Assembly (NCBI GenBank): GCA_002914845.1
Contig: JXTC01000003.1
Coordinates: forward strand, 2,724,009 to 2,788,008
Origin: Trema orientale
Lineage: Eukaryota > Streptophyta > Magnoliopsida > Rosales > Cannabaceae
Length of the DNA: 64,000 bases
Direction: 5' to 3'
The position numbers were made by a program, and so were the translations under genes. The stretch's first letter is position 1; the number at the start of each line of letters is the position of its first letter. Below, piece by piece: positions 45,640-57,779 of the stretch. The notes beneath the pieces are model-generated. The model was given only the letters and a program-made list of their open reading frames with translations. It was not told the DNA's origin and searched no databases.

Positions 45640-48600
45640 AGCTGGAACTGCTAACAGTTATCTAGGGTATGCGCATCTGTAAATCTGTTAGTACATCTCG
45701 TCTTTGATTTTGTTTTTTTCTGTTTCTGTTCCTGGAGTTGTTCATAGTATAATTTTTCGATACTTCTCTGCGTGAAGTAGTTTATGCTTTGCATCAACAT
45801 GTGGAATGTAGCTTTTCTGTCGTCATTGTCTGTATTGTGAGATCCCTTTTTCTGACCAACACACGCATAGACGGAATAAATGTAAATATACAGCATGTTG
45901 ATGAGTGAAATTGTTTGTTGTATCTTTCATACAGAGAGTGGGAGGGGTGTAATATTGTTGCTGGGTGATGTAGATGTAATAATGCAACTGATATGCAATT
46001 TTGTTAGTATTTCCATTTGAGTTCTGTTGATTTTCACAGAACAGCTTGTTGACGTGCCAGAGTGTTTATTTTCTTTGTTACTACTGTTTCAGAAGTACTT
46101 TTCTTCCATTCATTTATATTCGAGTGTTCATTTTTCTCAGTTGTGTGTTGCATGTCAGTCTTGTTGTACTTGTGGTTTGTTTTTTTTCTTCACCTCTCTA
46201 TCGTGATGATATTAACAACTGTGCTCAGGGACATCAGTTGATAGTCATGGCTGTGAAACGATTCAAGTTCATATGTAAATGCATTGGCATACTATTCCAT
46301 CACAGGCAATAAAGTTCATGTTTAGACAGTGTGTTTGAGATTTAAAATTTCTTTTTATGCTTAGACTATTCCATCAATATTAAGAGTCTTCATTAGAAGG
46401 TTATTGGAACTGTTGTGTTTGCAAGAACATTCTTTAAGAGCAGAGTACGAGTCTCTTTGTTCTGAGTGGTTTGTCTGTAGAATGTTCTAGGTACAGATAA
46501 TTTGGTGAAATATAATACCGAAGCTGGCAAGCTTCTTGCTTGCACGACCTTGGTGTAATAATAGATCTGAAGTATTATGGGACGTATACAGTTAGTCACA
46601 CAGGATTCTTTTAGTTGCTTGGCATCATTATGCATTAGACGTACTTAATTAGATGAATTTGATTTACATTTTATTTTTCTGTGTATGATATTGCAGCTGG
46701 TTGAACGCTAGGTTGGGAGTGTACTTTGTTTATGTTTCCTGGTGGTTGATTTTGGCTCGCATTTCTCAAGGTTGGTAGCACTTCTTGTGCCGAGTTTATT
46801 CGTTTCTGTGAAGAAATACTTCTATATTTGTGTTAAAAAGGACACCTTATTGGTTGTGAATATTTTTAAATCGTCAGATTTTACAAAAGAATTCATTATA
46901 TTTTCGTACTGATTGATTCTCAAATGATGAATTCATTGTATTTTCGTATAATAAAAACACATATCTATTAGATTGACGAAGGTTAGTTAGAGTGGTCAGT
47001 TCCATGGTTTACTTTGTGGTTGGGATTTCTCTCGTGATCTAACCTAGTAAGTGGTAACATGCTAGAGTTTCATGTCTCCAGAAATTATAGGTTTCGGTGG
47101 AGGCACGCACTATTAGGTCCTTTCTTATTAGAGAAGTCTCCCAACTTTTGTGGTATGCAATTTTATGATCTTATAGGGGTGAGTTGCGTTCTGCTTGTGT
47201 TTCACGAGTTAACAAGGGGTGGTCCATCGTTTGTCAATTTTGTTTTGTGGATCAATTTATAAAAACGGCGGACTTTTTTTTGGTGATACGGGAAGACGTA
47301 CTTGGCAAAACTTGTGCTTTGGCCTTGAATGTCGCTATACACCTCACTTTGTCTTCATTTGTGTCTTCTTTCTGGTATGATTCCTTGAGACACAAAAATC
47401 GTGTGAATTTTAAGGTCCATACGTTTTTATGATAGACCTTCTTGACCTCGAGTTACTATCTTACTATTAAAAAAAGAAAAGAAGAACCAGCTACTTACTA
47501 TCTAGTTATGAATATAATGCTTTTGCAGTTTCTCGGTTTTTTTTTTTTTTTTTTGTGAATTTGCAGTTTCTCGGTCTTGAATGTAAGAATAGTGAGCAAT
47601 GTTACGGGACATCAGTGGTGTCCAGCACCACAATTACAACAATATGTCAGTCTGTTACTAGTGATTCTAATTAATAAATTAAATTCTACATGAATTCTAC
47701 CTGAAATGTAATTATAATTAACAAGTAATATACTCGCACATTATGTAATCATGTGATATTGGACACTATATGATGCCCATACTCAAGAATAATACCTTCG
47801 ACCTCACCCTCACTAGTTGAAGGATTAGACGTTTGGCCCACTGATTGGCTCAGTTGATTTGACAAAATTTTTTTTTCTTTCTTTAGTAGTGCCCTAATGT
47901 TTTACTATAAATATGGTAAAGACGATGAAATTGTAGTTTTAGATACCACTTTGTTATCATGAGAGTACTGTTTCCTAAAATGGTGATAAGTTTTCAGTAG
48001 TTGTGTTTCAAAACATTGCTCATTATTTAGTGACAAAAACAATAATAATTAATAAATTATTTTTGGGATTATTAAATTTTTGGCTTTTGCTCATTGATCA
48101 GTGTAGTCGCGGTCCGAACGAAAGTGAACCAAATTTATAATTAAAAAGAGCGGGATTTACCAGAAGGAAAAAAAATTAGTAGTTAAGGAAAAAAAAAATG
48201 ATCATACTAGAGTATATGTACGCCATAATAACATTTATTAAGCATTTGTTAGAAGTTAGCTCAGTAATAATTAGTCAGATACAATAATGTTAGTCCAATA
48301 GATTTAGTTTCATTTCAACAGAGTTAATGACATAAAATTATAGGTGTATCGTCCACTCACAATGAAGGTCAGAATTAACACTAAAATCCTATACCAAACC
48401 AGCCTGTGGGACTGAGGTATCTACACTAACATTAATTTGAAGCAGTAATTTCCTTTGCTGATTGTTTGCACCTGATCTTTATGCTACTCTCCATTTAAAT
48501 ATTGCAAGAGAGAGAATACTTCAAGTTTAGTAGTTAGATATACATTGGTAAGTAAATTTGCGCATGTAAAACATTTATTTATATTCATGTCGCAGTACGT

Positions 48601-51600
48601 ACAGATGTTAATGTAATATACAAGACAAATAATGCACCTTTAAAACGTGGGAAACGTACAAAAAGCAAAGACAGACAATTAGATACATACACAAAAGCAA
48701 AAACGTCCAATGAGAGCGATCAGGAAAAAGTAGAAATCAATAGAACAAGAGTTAAATCGACAATACATATATCGTGATTTAAAAGAATTAAGAAAGACAA
48801 TAGACATGAGAAATTTTTTGCCCGAAGTCCAAATGCCCAATACATAAAATTCCCAAAACAAACAAACGAAAAAACAAAACAAAAAGATAGACCAATAATG
48901 CTTAATTAGATATAAGAAGCTGGCAGGTACCTAGCTTAAGTACCGTACAAATCGCCTCAAGTCAAAAAAGCGAAATTTAAAATATTCAATTATATTTTAA
49001 AAGTTTGACCCCATTGACATTGCTGGTCCATAGATTTCCTATTAATCTATGGTCATATTGAGTACTCACTTCCAAAAAATATAAGAAAAAAATAGTAATA
49101 AAATAATGATCTGAGCACCGACGTATAAGAGTATGGTTTTAACGTTATATACTTTGAATTTTGTTTACCAAAAAAAATATATATATACTTTGAATTTTGG
49201 TGAAGAGAGTCCAGCTAGTACTCGACAAAAAGGGTTAGGGAACATGTGCATGGGTTGCACTTGAGATTACTTGAAAACTTTAAGCTTGACTTTTATTACC
49301 GTCGTGACCCACACACGTTTGGCGTTTGTCGGTGACTCTTCTAACTGTCAATTCTACGTTTATAACTAATCATTAACCAGAATCTACTTTACTTTGTCAT
49401 AATCTTCTGTTGCGATATTTATACCAAGTACTTATCGCTCTAGCTAGCTAGCTTATAATTTTGGTTTTTTTTGCCCTTTTTAAATACACGGTATTTGCAA
49501 TGCAAACATAAGTGTATTATTCAACAAGCGAAGTTATTAGAAGTGAAGTAATATATTAGAGGACGAAGTTAATCGTATCTATTTAGTGGGCTATTTTAAA
49601 CCAAGGAAGAAAAGATAATGATACGTGATTGGCTGAGTAAAGGGAAGAGTAAGTCGGTAATATTAATAAGTCCAATAATTGCAAAATCATGACAACATAT
49701 GTGATATAGACTTCCAGAATTGACCTCTGTGTTTAAGTTTTTGACTTTTATAGAATGAGAGAGCCTAGCTTATAACTTAGATTCGTAATTGCGGGACCAA
49801 ACATTAATCAATCCCAGTAGCTAGGATTGGCACTGGGACCAAATTAATGGGAGTACTCTAATCCACTATATATATCATGCATCTTCACAAAGTTTTGATC
49901 CATCAAAATCAATGACTGTTAAATGCAAATGCGTATATAGTTATTAATGGAGGACCAAGGAAATTAATTTAAATGGGACAGGTACAAAAGAAAAAATATA
50001 AATAAAAGAAATTATATATAACATACACAAACTAAGACATTAATTAAAAAATCATATGTGCCAAATAGAATAAATATTATACATGACTTATATATACTTA
50101 TGTGTTTTCTATATATATATTATTAGAGTTTGGAGATATTCCATGGCAGGCCATACAGATATGTTATGATCAAACATGCCTGTATAATGTAAAGAATATG
50201 GAGTACAGAAGCTAAAGAATGTTATGGACATGGGGGCTCTGTGGTACTTTTGATGGGCTGTAGCTGCGACGTTCTACTAGTTATGCCATTATAGTTTATT
50301 GTTATAAATATTATTGGTGGCTTCTTCTAGGGCCTGCAATAAGGTGATACAGCGAAACATGCTGGGCTAAACTTATAAATGTGAAGAAAAAATGGAAAAA
50401 GAAAAGAGAGAATAATTAATAAAGAAAAGCTAAATAAATTCTCTGATAAGAATATTTGAAAAGGATCGTCTAGCTACTGGTTAAATTAAAACTCGATCAC
50501 GATACACTATTTTCTTTTTCAACTGATCTCTTTATTCTTGAGCTTTGAAATTAAGGTACTTGTGATGGAGTTGCAAGCAAAGTGTGACGCAAAATTAAAT
50601 ACCAGAATATTCATTTATATGTGAAAAAAGTGATCCATACCACCAAATAATTAAACAGAAATTAGGTCATGATGACTCATGACTGCTGTGGTGATCACCT
50701 AACATTTTACATATCCTTATTTTTGTTAAATTTATAAAAACAAAATTCACAAACTTGGTCACAACAAGTATATGATTCTTAATAAATAATAATAAAAATA
50801 ACTGCCTTACTTCGGTGGAGTTCTCGGTTGCTGCAAATTGGTTTTCCCAGACGGTGATAGTTCAACAATTAAATGACAGATATATTTTCACCCAGCAGCT
50901 CTTTTTTTAATTATTTTATTTTATTATATTATATATATAATAAAAATGGTAAATAAGAAAATTTACGATTTGACAAAAAGAATAAAGAGTTAGAGAGTTC
51001 AAAATTCGATAATGAAGAGCTTGCATTGAGAACCAGAACAAATGCTTAAGCTTCGTGGGTCCGTATTACTAGTATAGAAACAAAAGTTGCCGGAATGAAT
51101 TATACTACTACCATTTTGTGTCCCTTATGCGCCGCCCTTGATTATTCTTCGAATATTACAAAATTATATATATTTATATTCTTTTTTCGCTTAATTATGC
51201 CAAAATTGTATATGTTGAATATATTGAAAGTCATGTAATTGAACGAGAACATCCACGAATTACACCTCGAAATCAAAATAAAAATTTTCTTGCATGTCTT
51301 GGTGTTCGTTTCAAATAAGTATATTTAATTTTTTTAAAGTATTTCTAAATCTTTTTTTCCCCTAAATTGTTTGATTGAGTAAAAGAATTAAAAGCCATAG
51401 AAGAAAACAAAATTAGGATCCAATATTCTACGACATATTTGTGACAATGCTAATACTCATGTTAAAGCAACAATGACATTTTAGCTTAATGATGTTAATT
51501 GGTAAAGCAAATAGTAACAAGGGGATCATTTTTAAATTAAAGTAATCGAACTGCTCAGAGCACGTTAAAAACACATTGAATACATAGTCAAATTTTCACT

Positions 51601-52180
51601 TTCGTTCCCAGATTCATAAATTAAATATTGTTTGAACTTTTGTTTTGTAACAAGCAACTTTTACTAAAATCACTACTCGTTATCTTTGAATTTTGCCTAA
51701 ATAACCTATTCAGTAAAATCAGGTCCCTATATTTTTCATTCTTTCGGCACATCAATAATCAATTTTATTCACGCAAAATTTTAACTTCTAGTAAAAGGTA
51801 GTCTACGACAATATTGTAACATTCACAATTAACTGGGAGAGAAGCACATTAAGCACCAAATTAACCAATAAAAATGATGTATGACTAGCTAGCTGATTGC
51901 AAGTGGTCCCCACTGACAATCGAGCACAAAATTCAATCTCTCTGGGCAGAAAATTCGTAAGAAACTCCAAATATTATCATTATTATTAGTTTTTTAAGAA
52001 AATGTGTTATTCACTTATTTTTTACTTAAAAGCCTAAAATCCATCCAGCTATTAGATATTCCTCTTTATTTTTTCCTTTTTTGGGTTAAATTTGAAAATT
52101 TTAACAAAAATAAAAGCGTGTGATTAAACCTTTTCTATAACCCAATTTAAAAGGGTACCTCAACCAATACACATCTCCTC
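45640..52180. other. Gene-free interval between the RING and GATL1 genes
   Basis: The first few hundred bases are the 3' UTR of the RING gene. Apart from the MITE at 47,594-47,784, I see only AT-rich sequence with TA-rich runs (for example 50,110-50,122 and 50,924-50,940). No conserved protein, tRNA or recognisable microRNA was found. Confidence 0.5.
47594..47784. mobile_element. Mutator-type MITE, 191 bp (A3)
   Basis: Starts GAGCAATGTTACGGGACATC and ends GATGCCCATACTC. The outer inverted repeats resemble A1, and inner phrases such as AATATGTCAGTCTGTTACTA are shared with the family. The flanks AAGAATAGT (47,585-47,593) and AAGAATAAT (47,785-47,793) form a 9-bp target duplication with one mismatch. 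Confidence 0.78.
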
Positions 52181-52246
52181 CCTAAAGAGACCCTCTCTCT
52201 CTCTCTCAGAGGTCCCGCACAGCACAAACTCATTTACAGCTTAGCT

Positions 52247-53341
52247 ATGTCCAAACCACTAATACTCCTCCTTATTCCTTTTCTCTTCTTCTTCTCTAAT
52301 TCTTTCCTAACCTCAACCGCCGCCGCCGCCGCCGCCGAAAATGTCTTCGGCCAACAGTTTCGAGAAGCTCCCCAGTTCTACAACTCGCCGGACTGCCACC
52401 CCGTGGCCGGCAACGCCGAAGACGACGGCGAAGTCGACCCCGACGAGAACGACAACCCCATGTGCTCCGACCACGCCGTCCACGTGGCAATGACCCTCGA
52501 CACCGCCTACATCCGGGGCTCCATGGCCGCGATCCTCTCCGTGCTCCAGCACTCGTCGTGCCCGCAGAACGTCCTGTTCCACTTCGTCGCCTCCGCGTCC
52601 GCCAACTCGTCCCACCTACGCGCCACCCTCTCCTCCTCCTTCCCCTACCTGAAATTCCAAATCTACCCCTTCGACGACTCCGCCGTCTCGGGCCTCATCT
52701 CCACCTCGATCCGCTCCGCCCTGGACTGCCCTCTCAACTACGCCCGGAGCTACCTGGCCGACCTCCTCCCGCTCTGCGTACGGCGCGTCGTCTACCTCGA
52801 CTCAGACCTCATCCTCGTCGACGACATTGCCAAGCTGGCGGCCACGGAGCTCGGCGAGACGTCCGTGCTCGCCGCGCCGGAGTACTGCAACGCCAACTTC
52901 ACCTCCTACTTCACCCCCACGTTCTGGTCGAACCCGTCGCTCTCCCTGACCTTCGCGGGCCGGAAGCCCTGCTACTTCAACACCGGGGTGATGGTGATCG
53001 ATCTGGACCGCTGGCGGGGTGGGGACCACACGAGCAAGATCGAGGACTGGATGGAGCTCCAGAAGCGGATGAGGATCTACGAGCTGGGCTCGCTCCCGCC
53101 GTTCCTGCTGGTGTTCGCCGGGAACATCGCTCCGGTCGACCACCGCTGGAACCAGCACGGCCTCGGCGGCGACAACTTCCGGGGGCTTTGCCGGGATCTT
53201 CATCCCGGTCCGGTCAGCCTCTTGCATTGGAGCGGGAAAGGGAAGCCGTGGGCCCGGCTCGACGCCAACCGGCCATGCCCATTGGACGCGCTCTGGGCTC
53301 CGTACGATCTCTTACAGACTCCATTCGCTTTGGATTCTTAA
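52247..53341 (+). CDS. GATL1: GATL1/PARVUS-type galacturonosyltransferase-like protein (GT8), intronless
   Basis: 364 residues in one exon, start ATG at 52247 after a CT-rich leader. Residues 1-25 are a signal peptide or anchor, followed by a run of six Ala encoded by GCC repeats. The GT8 features are present: [15 protein letters not shown], the DxD metal and nucleotide-sugar site [11 protein letters not shown] (D185, D187), [22 protein letters not shown] and HWSGKGKPW (327-335). It ends [10 protein letters not shown] like Arabidopsis PARVUS (At1g19300). PARVUS acts in the secretory pathway in making the reducing-end sequence of glucuronoxylan in secondary walls. The intronless structure is normal for GATL genes. 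The coding region is very GC-rich. GATL2 or another paralog is possible, but gene order next to At1g19290- and At1g19310-like genes supports GATL1. Confidence 0.94.
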   Translation: MSKPLILLLIPFLFFFSNSFLTSTAAAAAAENVFGQQFREAPQFYNSPDCHPVAGNAEDDGEVDPDENDNPMCSDHAVHVAMTLDTAYIRGSMAAILSVLQHSSCPQNVLFHFVASASANSSHLRATLSSSFPYLKFQIYPFDDSAVSGLISTSIRSALDCPLNYARSYLADLLPLCVRRVVYLDSDLILVDDIAKLAATELGETSVLAAPEYCNANFTSYFTPTFWSNPSLSLTFAGRKPCYFNTGVMVIDLDRWRGGDHTSKIEDWMELQKRMRIYELGSLPPFLLVFAGNIAPVDHRWNQHGLGGDNFRGLCRDLHPGPVSLLHWSGKGKPWARLDANRPCPLDALWAPYDLLQTPFALDS

Positions 53342-53388
53342 TACCGAGAATGAAAGCAGTAACTGTTCATATTTTTTATGGAGAGAGA

Positions 53389-53416
53389 GGTTTTTTTTTT
53401 TTTTTTTTTTTTTTTG
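53389..53416. repeat. Poly-T tract in the GATL1 3' UTR
   Basis: About 26 consecutive T bases lie roughly 50 bp after the GATL1 stop codon, followed shortly by a GAAGAAGAAGAAGAAGAAG run at about 53,441-53,460. Both are probably length-variable simple repeats. Confidence 0.8.
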
Positions 53417-53479
53417 GTTCGTCGATCGGAGAAGTACATGAAGAAGAAGAAGAAGAAGGGAAATGGGGTTAGTAATTAG

Positions 53480-55350
53480 ATTTTTTTCATTTTTTTTTTA
53501 AATTTTTTTTCCTTGTTCTTTTGTAGATTGTATGTAGAGAGGTGAAATATACATCTGGATCAGAGTGAGAAAAAATAAAGAAATTAGATGTGGTGTAAAA
53601 GATACGGGCGTATATAATATGATCCATATATGTTATATAAAAAGCCAATAAAAGGGATTAACTCATAAATATATAAATTTCCATCCCCATCCAGGATGTA
53701 ACCAAGTTCTGTAATCTTTATAGTGAGAGAGCGCTATATATTTTGAGTTGTACAATTATGAATATTTGTTTTTGTGAATTAAGGAAATAATAATAATAAT
53801 AATAGTAATTCTAATAAAATTTGTGCATATGTATATAGTTCCATGCTTTTTATTCACAACATTTTCCCTTCTTTTATTTTATTATATATGTATATATGTA
53901 TATACCATGCAGAAATATGTATATATTTCCCTTCTTTATCGGTATTAAAGTTGATCAAGTATTCATTTATGTATATACAATTATTAATTATATTTTCTTC
54001 GTGTGCATTTATTAATCAAATTAATCGGCTTTAAGTGTCGATCGTATATTTTTTCTGCATGTTTAACTCTGATCGATCGTTATCCAATTAATCGTTCCAT
54101 TAATTAGTCTGTTATTATATCAACCTTGAAACTATAAGGTCCAAACCTTTCGATATAATATAGTCACAAGGATTATTTAGCTCGATCAAACATATCAAAT
54201 CAGTCATATATTCGACGTAATCTTTTTGACATAAGCTTATGACACTGTATATATATATTCAATCTTGATAAAAATACATATGATATGTCGTCAAGTTGCT
54301 TATTAGTCAAGTATGTAACATATATATACTTAAGATATTATATGGGATGGCATCTATATTCAAAGTATATGACTAAAATTTTCTGTGTCCAATGATCAAT
54401 AATTGAAGACATACCGTTTTATTTTGATATATGAAATTCAGCTACTTAATTTTATGTTTTATCTTTAAAGTAGTGCTTGGTTTAACCGGACATAGGGCTG
54501 GAAAGGAATTTGCCAGTAGGGATCGTGAGCTAGCCCATTAACTTTTTCTCGTTTATTCTAAAAAGACAAACTATTGTTATACACTATATTATATACAGAA
54601 GAATATAGTAAAGAAGGATTTGTTACAAATTAAAGATAAGTGATTTACAGTATTTGATAGCAAACTAACTCTGTGTCTCTATGGTCCGCGTATTATAAAT
54701 ATAGTCTAAAGACGAGTCTCTTAGTTATATAGTGTGCGCATATGATCTAATGAGATAACTTTCATGCATGCAAGTTTCAGATTATAATAATTCTAATTAA
54801 GAAATCGAGTAACGGTAAAGTTTATTTTGATAGAGGTCCCTTGTCTTAAGTGGTGATACTAGTTCGGTGGTTCCTCTCCAAACAAGAAAAAAAAGAAGGA
54901 AATAAAAAAAGAAGGTAATACAGGTTTGAGCCAAAAATAAATATTTAATTCATAAAAAATACTGTAAACTATTGTTGGTGGCTTCCAATTATAGTTTATT
55001 GAGTCAATTATAGACCATTCAAATCTGCCAACCTGTAAGATTTCGTGGTTTCTCAATTTATATTATTAATTTCATATTGTCCTACGAACGACAACCTGTA
55101 AGAATTACCTTGCTTTTTGTTATTATTACGTTCCCTAAAATAATATTACCAGAAAATGGACAAGAAAACTCCATATCTAATATTTTCAATTTCCAAAGTC
55201 AACAAAATAAAATGAAAAGAAACAAAACAAAACAAAAAATAGAGTGTCGGTAGGTTAGGAAGGAGCAAGTAGGAGGCACAAAGGATATGAACAAATCGAA
55301 GACATGACTCATGGGGGCTTCTGATTACTGACACGTCGCATTCTCTTCTT
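53480..55350. other. Gene-free AT-rich region
   Basis: This includes the rest of the GATL1 3' UTR and then TA-rich sequence (for example 53,883-53,905 and 54,249-54,259). No gene is recognised. Confidence 0.5.
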
Positions 55351-55362
55351 ATTTACCCTCTT

Positions 55363-55537
55363 GAATAATGTTAGTTGACAGTATTGCATATGGTGTGTCA
55401 ATTAGTTAGTCTATGATTAATTATAATTATAATTTACAAATGACTTGTATAGAATCTAATCAATTAATGATAAGCATTCACTAATAGAATTACATCTCCT
55501 ATAATGTTAGACGAAACGGATGCCCATACCATTTTTC
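55363..55537. mobile_element. Mutator-type MITE, degraded (A4)
   Basis: It starts GAATAATGTTAGTTGACAGT and ends near GATGCCCATACCATTTTTC, matching the ends of A3. The internal TAATTATAATTATAATTTAC is shared with A1. No clear 9-bp target duplication is seen, so the ends are approximate. Confidence 0.5.
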
Positions 55538-55683
55538 TTTTCCTCCTCTCATTTTCAACTTTAAAACACGTACAATACTTACACAAGTCATAGAATGTAA
55601 TGTAGAGCGAGACTAACGTACGGCATACGAACCGGATCTGGATAGTAACACAAGTGGGTCCGATACTAATTAATTAGTTTTGA

Positions 55684-55841
55684 GAGTAATATTATGTCTG
55701 TTTATCATTGGATGATTTAATTAATAAATTGGATTTTACATGGACCCTATTTGAATTATAATTATGATGATTAGTCAGTAACAGACTGATATATTATTGT
55801 GGTGTAGGACACCAATAGTAACTCATACCATAGTATTTTAC
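55684..55841. mobile_element. Mutator-type MITE, 158 bp (A5), internally deleted
   Basis: It starts GAGTAATATTATGTCTG and runs through TTAATTAATAAATTGGATTT. The right end (TCAGTAACAGACTGATATAT, GGTGTAGGACACCA, ATACCATAGTATTTTAC) matches the family's inverted repeat. The left inverted repeat is mostly deleted. The flanks TAGTTTTGA and TATTTTTGG match at 7 of 9 positions. Confidence 0.65.
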
Positions 55842-55859
55842 TATTTTTGGTGGAAATTA

Positions 55860-56860
55860 ATTAATAAATTAATAATTTTAGTTTCAGCTTTTAGCCTCTT
55901 CCAGGACCGCTAGGAATCTAGTACTACCGGCAACGTCGGCAAACGCGGTTAATCAAATATATATTATATTTGTGTTTTTTCAAGTCCATATCATCCTTGG
56001 ATTCTGTTCCCGACTATGCTACTTCCTCTCAAAATTTGGGGCTTTCCCAATTGTACCACATATAGTGGGCACACAAATTGATTGTAGTAATAAATAAACT
56101 GAGAGCAAAAAAAAAAAAAAAAAAAAAGAAAAAGTAATGAATAAACTGAAATTTCGGGATGAAATTTTCATTTAAAAGAAAAGGAAAAAAAAGACTACTA
56201 CTCTAAAAAACCTTGCAATAGAGATGTAAAATGAACCGAATCGGTCCGATATTCGGGCCTGTCTCGCCTAAAATATGAGCTGGCTTAGTTCATATTCTTA
56301 TTAAGGGGTCTGACACGGCCCACAGTCTTGACCCTCATTTTATGTGCGCCGAATATGAGCCATAATGTGTGCATAATTTCGTTGTTATTCTATATTTTAA
56401 AATATTAAATATAGAGCTAAAGTTCATTCATATTCTTTTAAAATTTGAATAAATTAAAAATAAAGAAAAATAAGTAAATAAATAATATTACAAGCATATA
56501 AATGAAAATATTTAATTAAGATTTTTTAAAATTTTAATTAAGAAATATATTTAAAATTATATATAGAATGACTAAATGTGGGCCGATAGAAATATAGGTC
56601 GGGCCAGGCCTGTGGGTTTATGACTGAGACCTATTCCGGCCCCTATTATATGTAACGGGCGGCCCACATAATGTGGACTTGGGCTGGAGCGGTACTATAT
56701 TTTTTTTTCAGAATGTGGGCTGATCCACATTGACATATCTACCTTATGGTGCTAATACTTCATACTCATAAAATGTAATATCATTCCAGCAACATGTGTG
56801 CCTCGTAGTGATGATAAAATCCACTTTGTAGATTTTGTACTTAGATACATCTCAATTCTT
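55860..56860. other. Gene-free AT-rich region
   Basis: No gene. There is an A run at about 56,107-56,127. A stretch at about 56,240-56,760 repeats phrases such as GGGCC--TATTC, GGCCCACA and AATGTGG in both orientations. This looks like a degraded element with GGCCCA-rich ends, but I could not define it. Confidence 0.4.
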
Positions 56861-56863
56861 ATT

Positions 56864-57770
56864 GGGTTTTTTGGTTCATCTATTCGAACGAGTATATTTA
56901 AATGGATATAATAGAATAAGTTATAATTCAATAAGAGATATTTGAATTCTAATAGATATAATAGAATAAGTTATAATTCAATGATAGATATTTGAATTCT
57001 AATAGAATAGAATGTATTATAATTTGAATGTAAAATATTGAAATGTAAAATTCAAAAATAAAGATAGGTGCATTCTCATTTCAAAAACAAAAAGTCCATT
57101 TCAATATTAAAAATTGGGGTTAATAATAGTGATAGTCTGAATTATATTCATTGTACTAGTTTGGCCTCCGAATTTTCAACTTACATAGTAATGACCCCTG
57201 AATTATGTAATTGTTGCAATAATAACAGTTTTGTCACAAATTGTTAAATGTTGAATAAAAATAAGTTATTACAAAGCACACAATTTAGTAACTATGGTCA
57301 AGAATAAGACTCCGAATTTTCAATTTATCTTATTGTAGCAATGACTATTTTTTTTTTTTTTTAACAAATTGTTAAATTTTTAACAAAAACGAGTCATATG
57401 CAAAGCATGTAGTTAGTAACTATGGCTGAAAAATGAGATTCTGATACGTAGAAGTAAATAATACCAATTATGCGCTTTGTCAATGATTATTTTTTGTTTT
57501 AAAACTTATAGTTTGTGACAAGAGGCCATTATTGTAAGAATTGTATAATGTAGAGTCATTACTACATAAATCGAAAGTTCAGGGACCAAAGTAGTATAAT
57601 GAATATAATCAAAAGTCATTACTATTATTAACCCTAAAAATTAGAAATAGGGCATTTGAATATATAAGTCAAATTGTTGAAATATAAACCCGTTTGAATG
57701 AGCCATTCAAAAGAAAAAATTATAATTGTTGAAATAAACACTCGTTCGAATGGATATGAGAATAGACATG
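56864..57770. mobile_element. Second copy of the Tourist-like MITE (C2), split by an inner MITE
   Basis: The left part (56,864-57,116) starts GGGTTTTTTGGTTCATCTAT, then TCGAACGAGTATATTTAAAT, matching the start of C1 (GTTTGGTTTACCCATTCGAA). The right part (57,644-57,770) contains ATAAACCCGTTTGAATGAGC and GAAATAAACACTCGTTCGAA, which match C1's right half. The 518-bp element at 57,117-57,634 interrupts it. The terminal right repeat is not clear. Confidence 0.55.
57117..57634. mobile_element. Mutator-type MITE, 518 bp, long inverted repeats (B2), nested
   Basis: The ends are GGGTTAATAATAGTGA on the left and TACTATTATTAACCC on the right, with inverted repeats of about 140 bp. For example, ATTATATTCATTGTACTAGT on the left pairs with the reverse complement of ACTAGT-like ACTTTGG/TATAATGAATATAAT on the right. 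The flanks TAAAAATTG (57,108-57,116) and TAAAAATTA (57,635-57,643) form a 9-bp duplication with one mismatch. Two inner blocks also repeat each other (ACAAATTGTTAAAT at about 57,235 and 57,362). No transposase. Confidence 0.82.
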
Positions 57771-57779
57771 GATTTAATT

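Noticed and set aside
52296..53472. Long alternative frames on both strands over GATL1, the largest about 336 codons
   Set aside because: They are Arg/Pro/Gly/Val-rich shadows produced by high GC at codon third positions; the GATL1 frame has full GT8 motifs.
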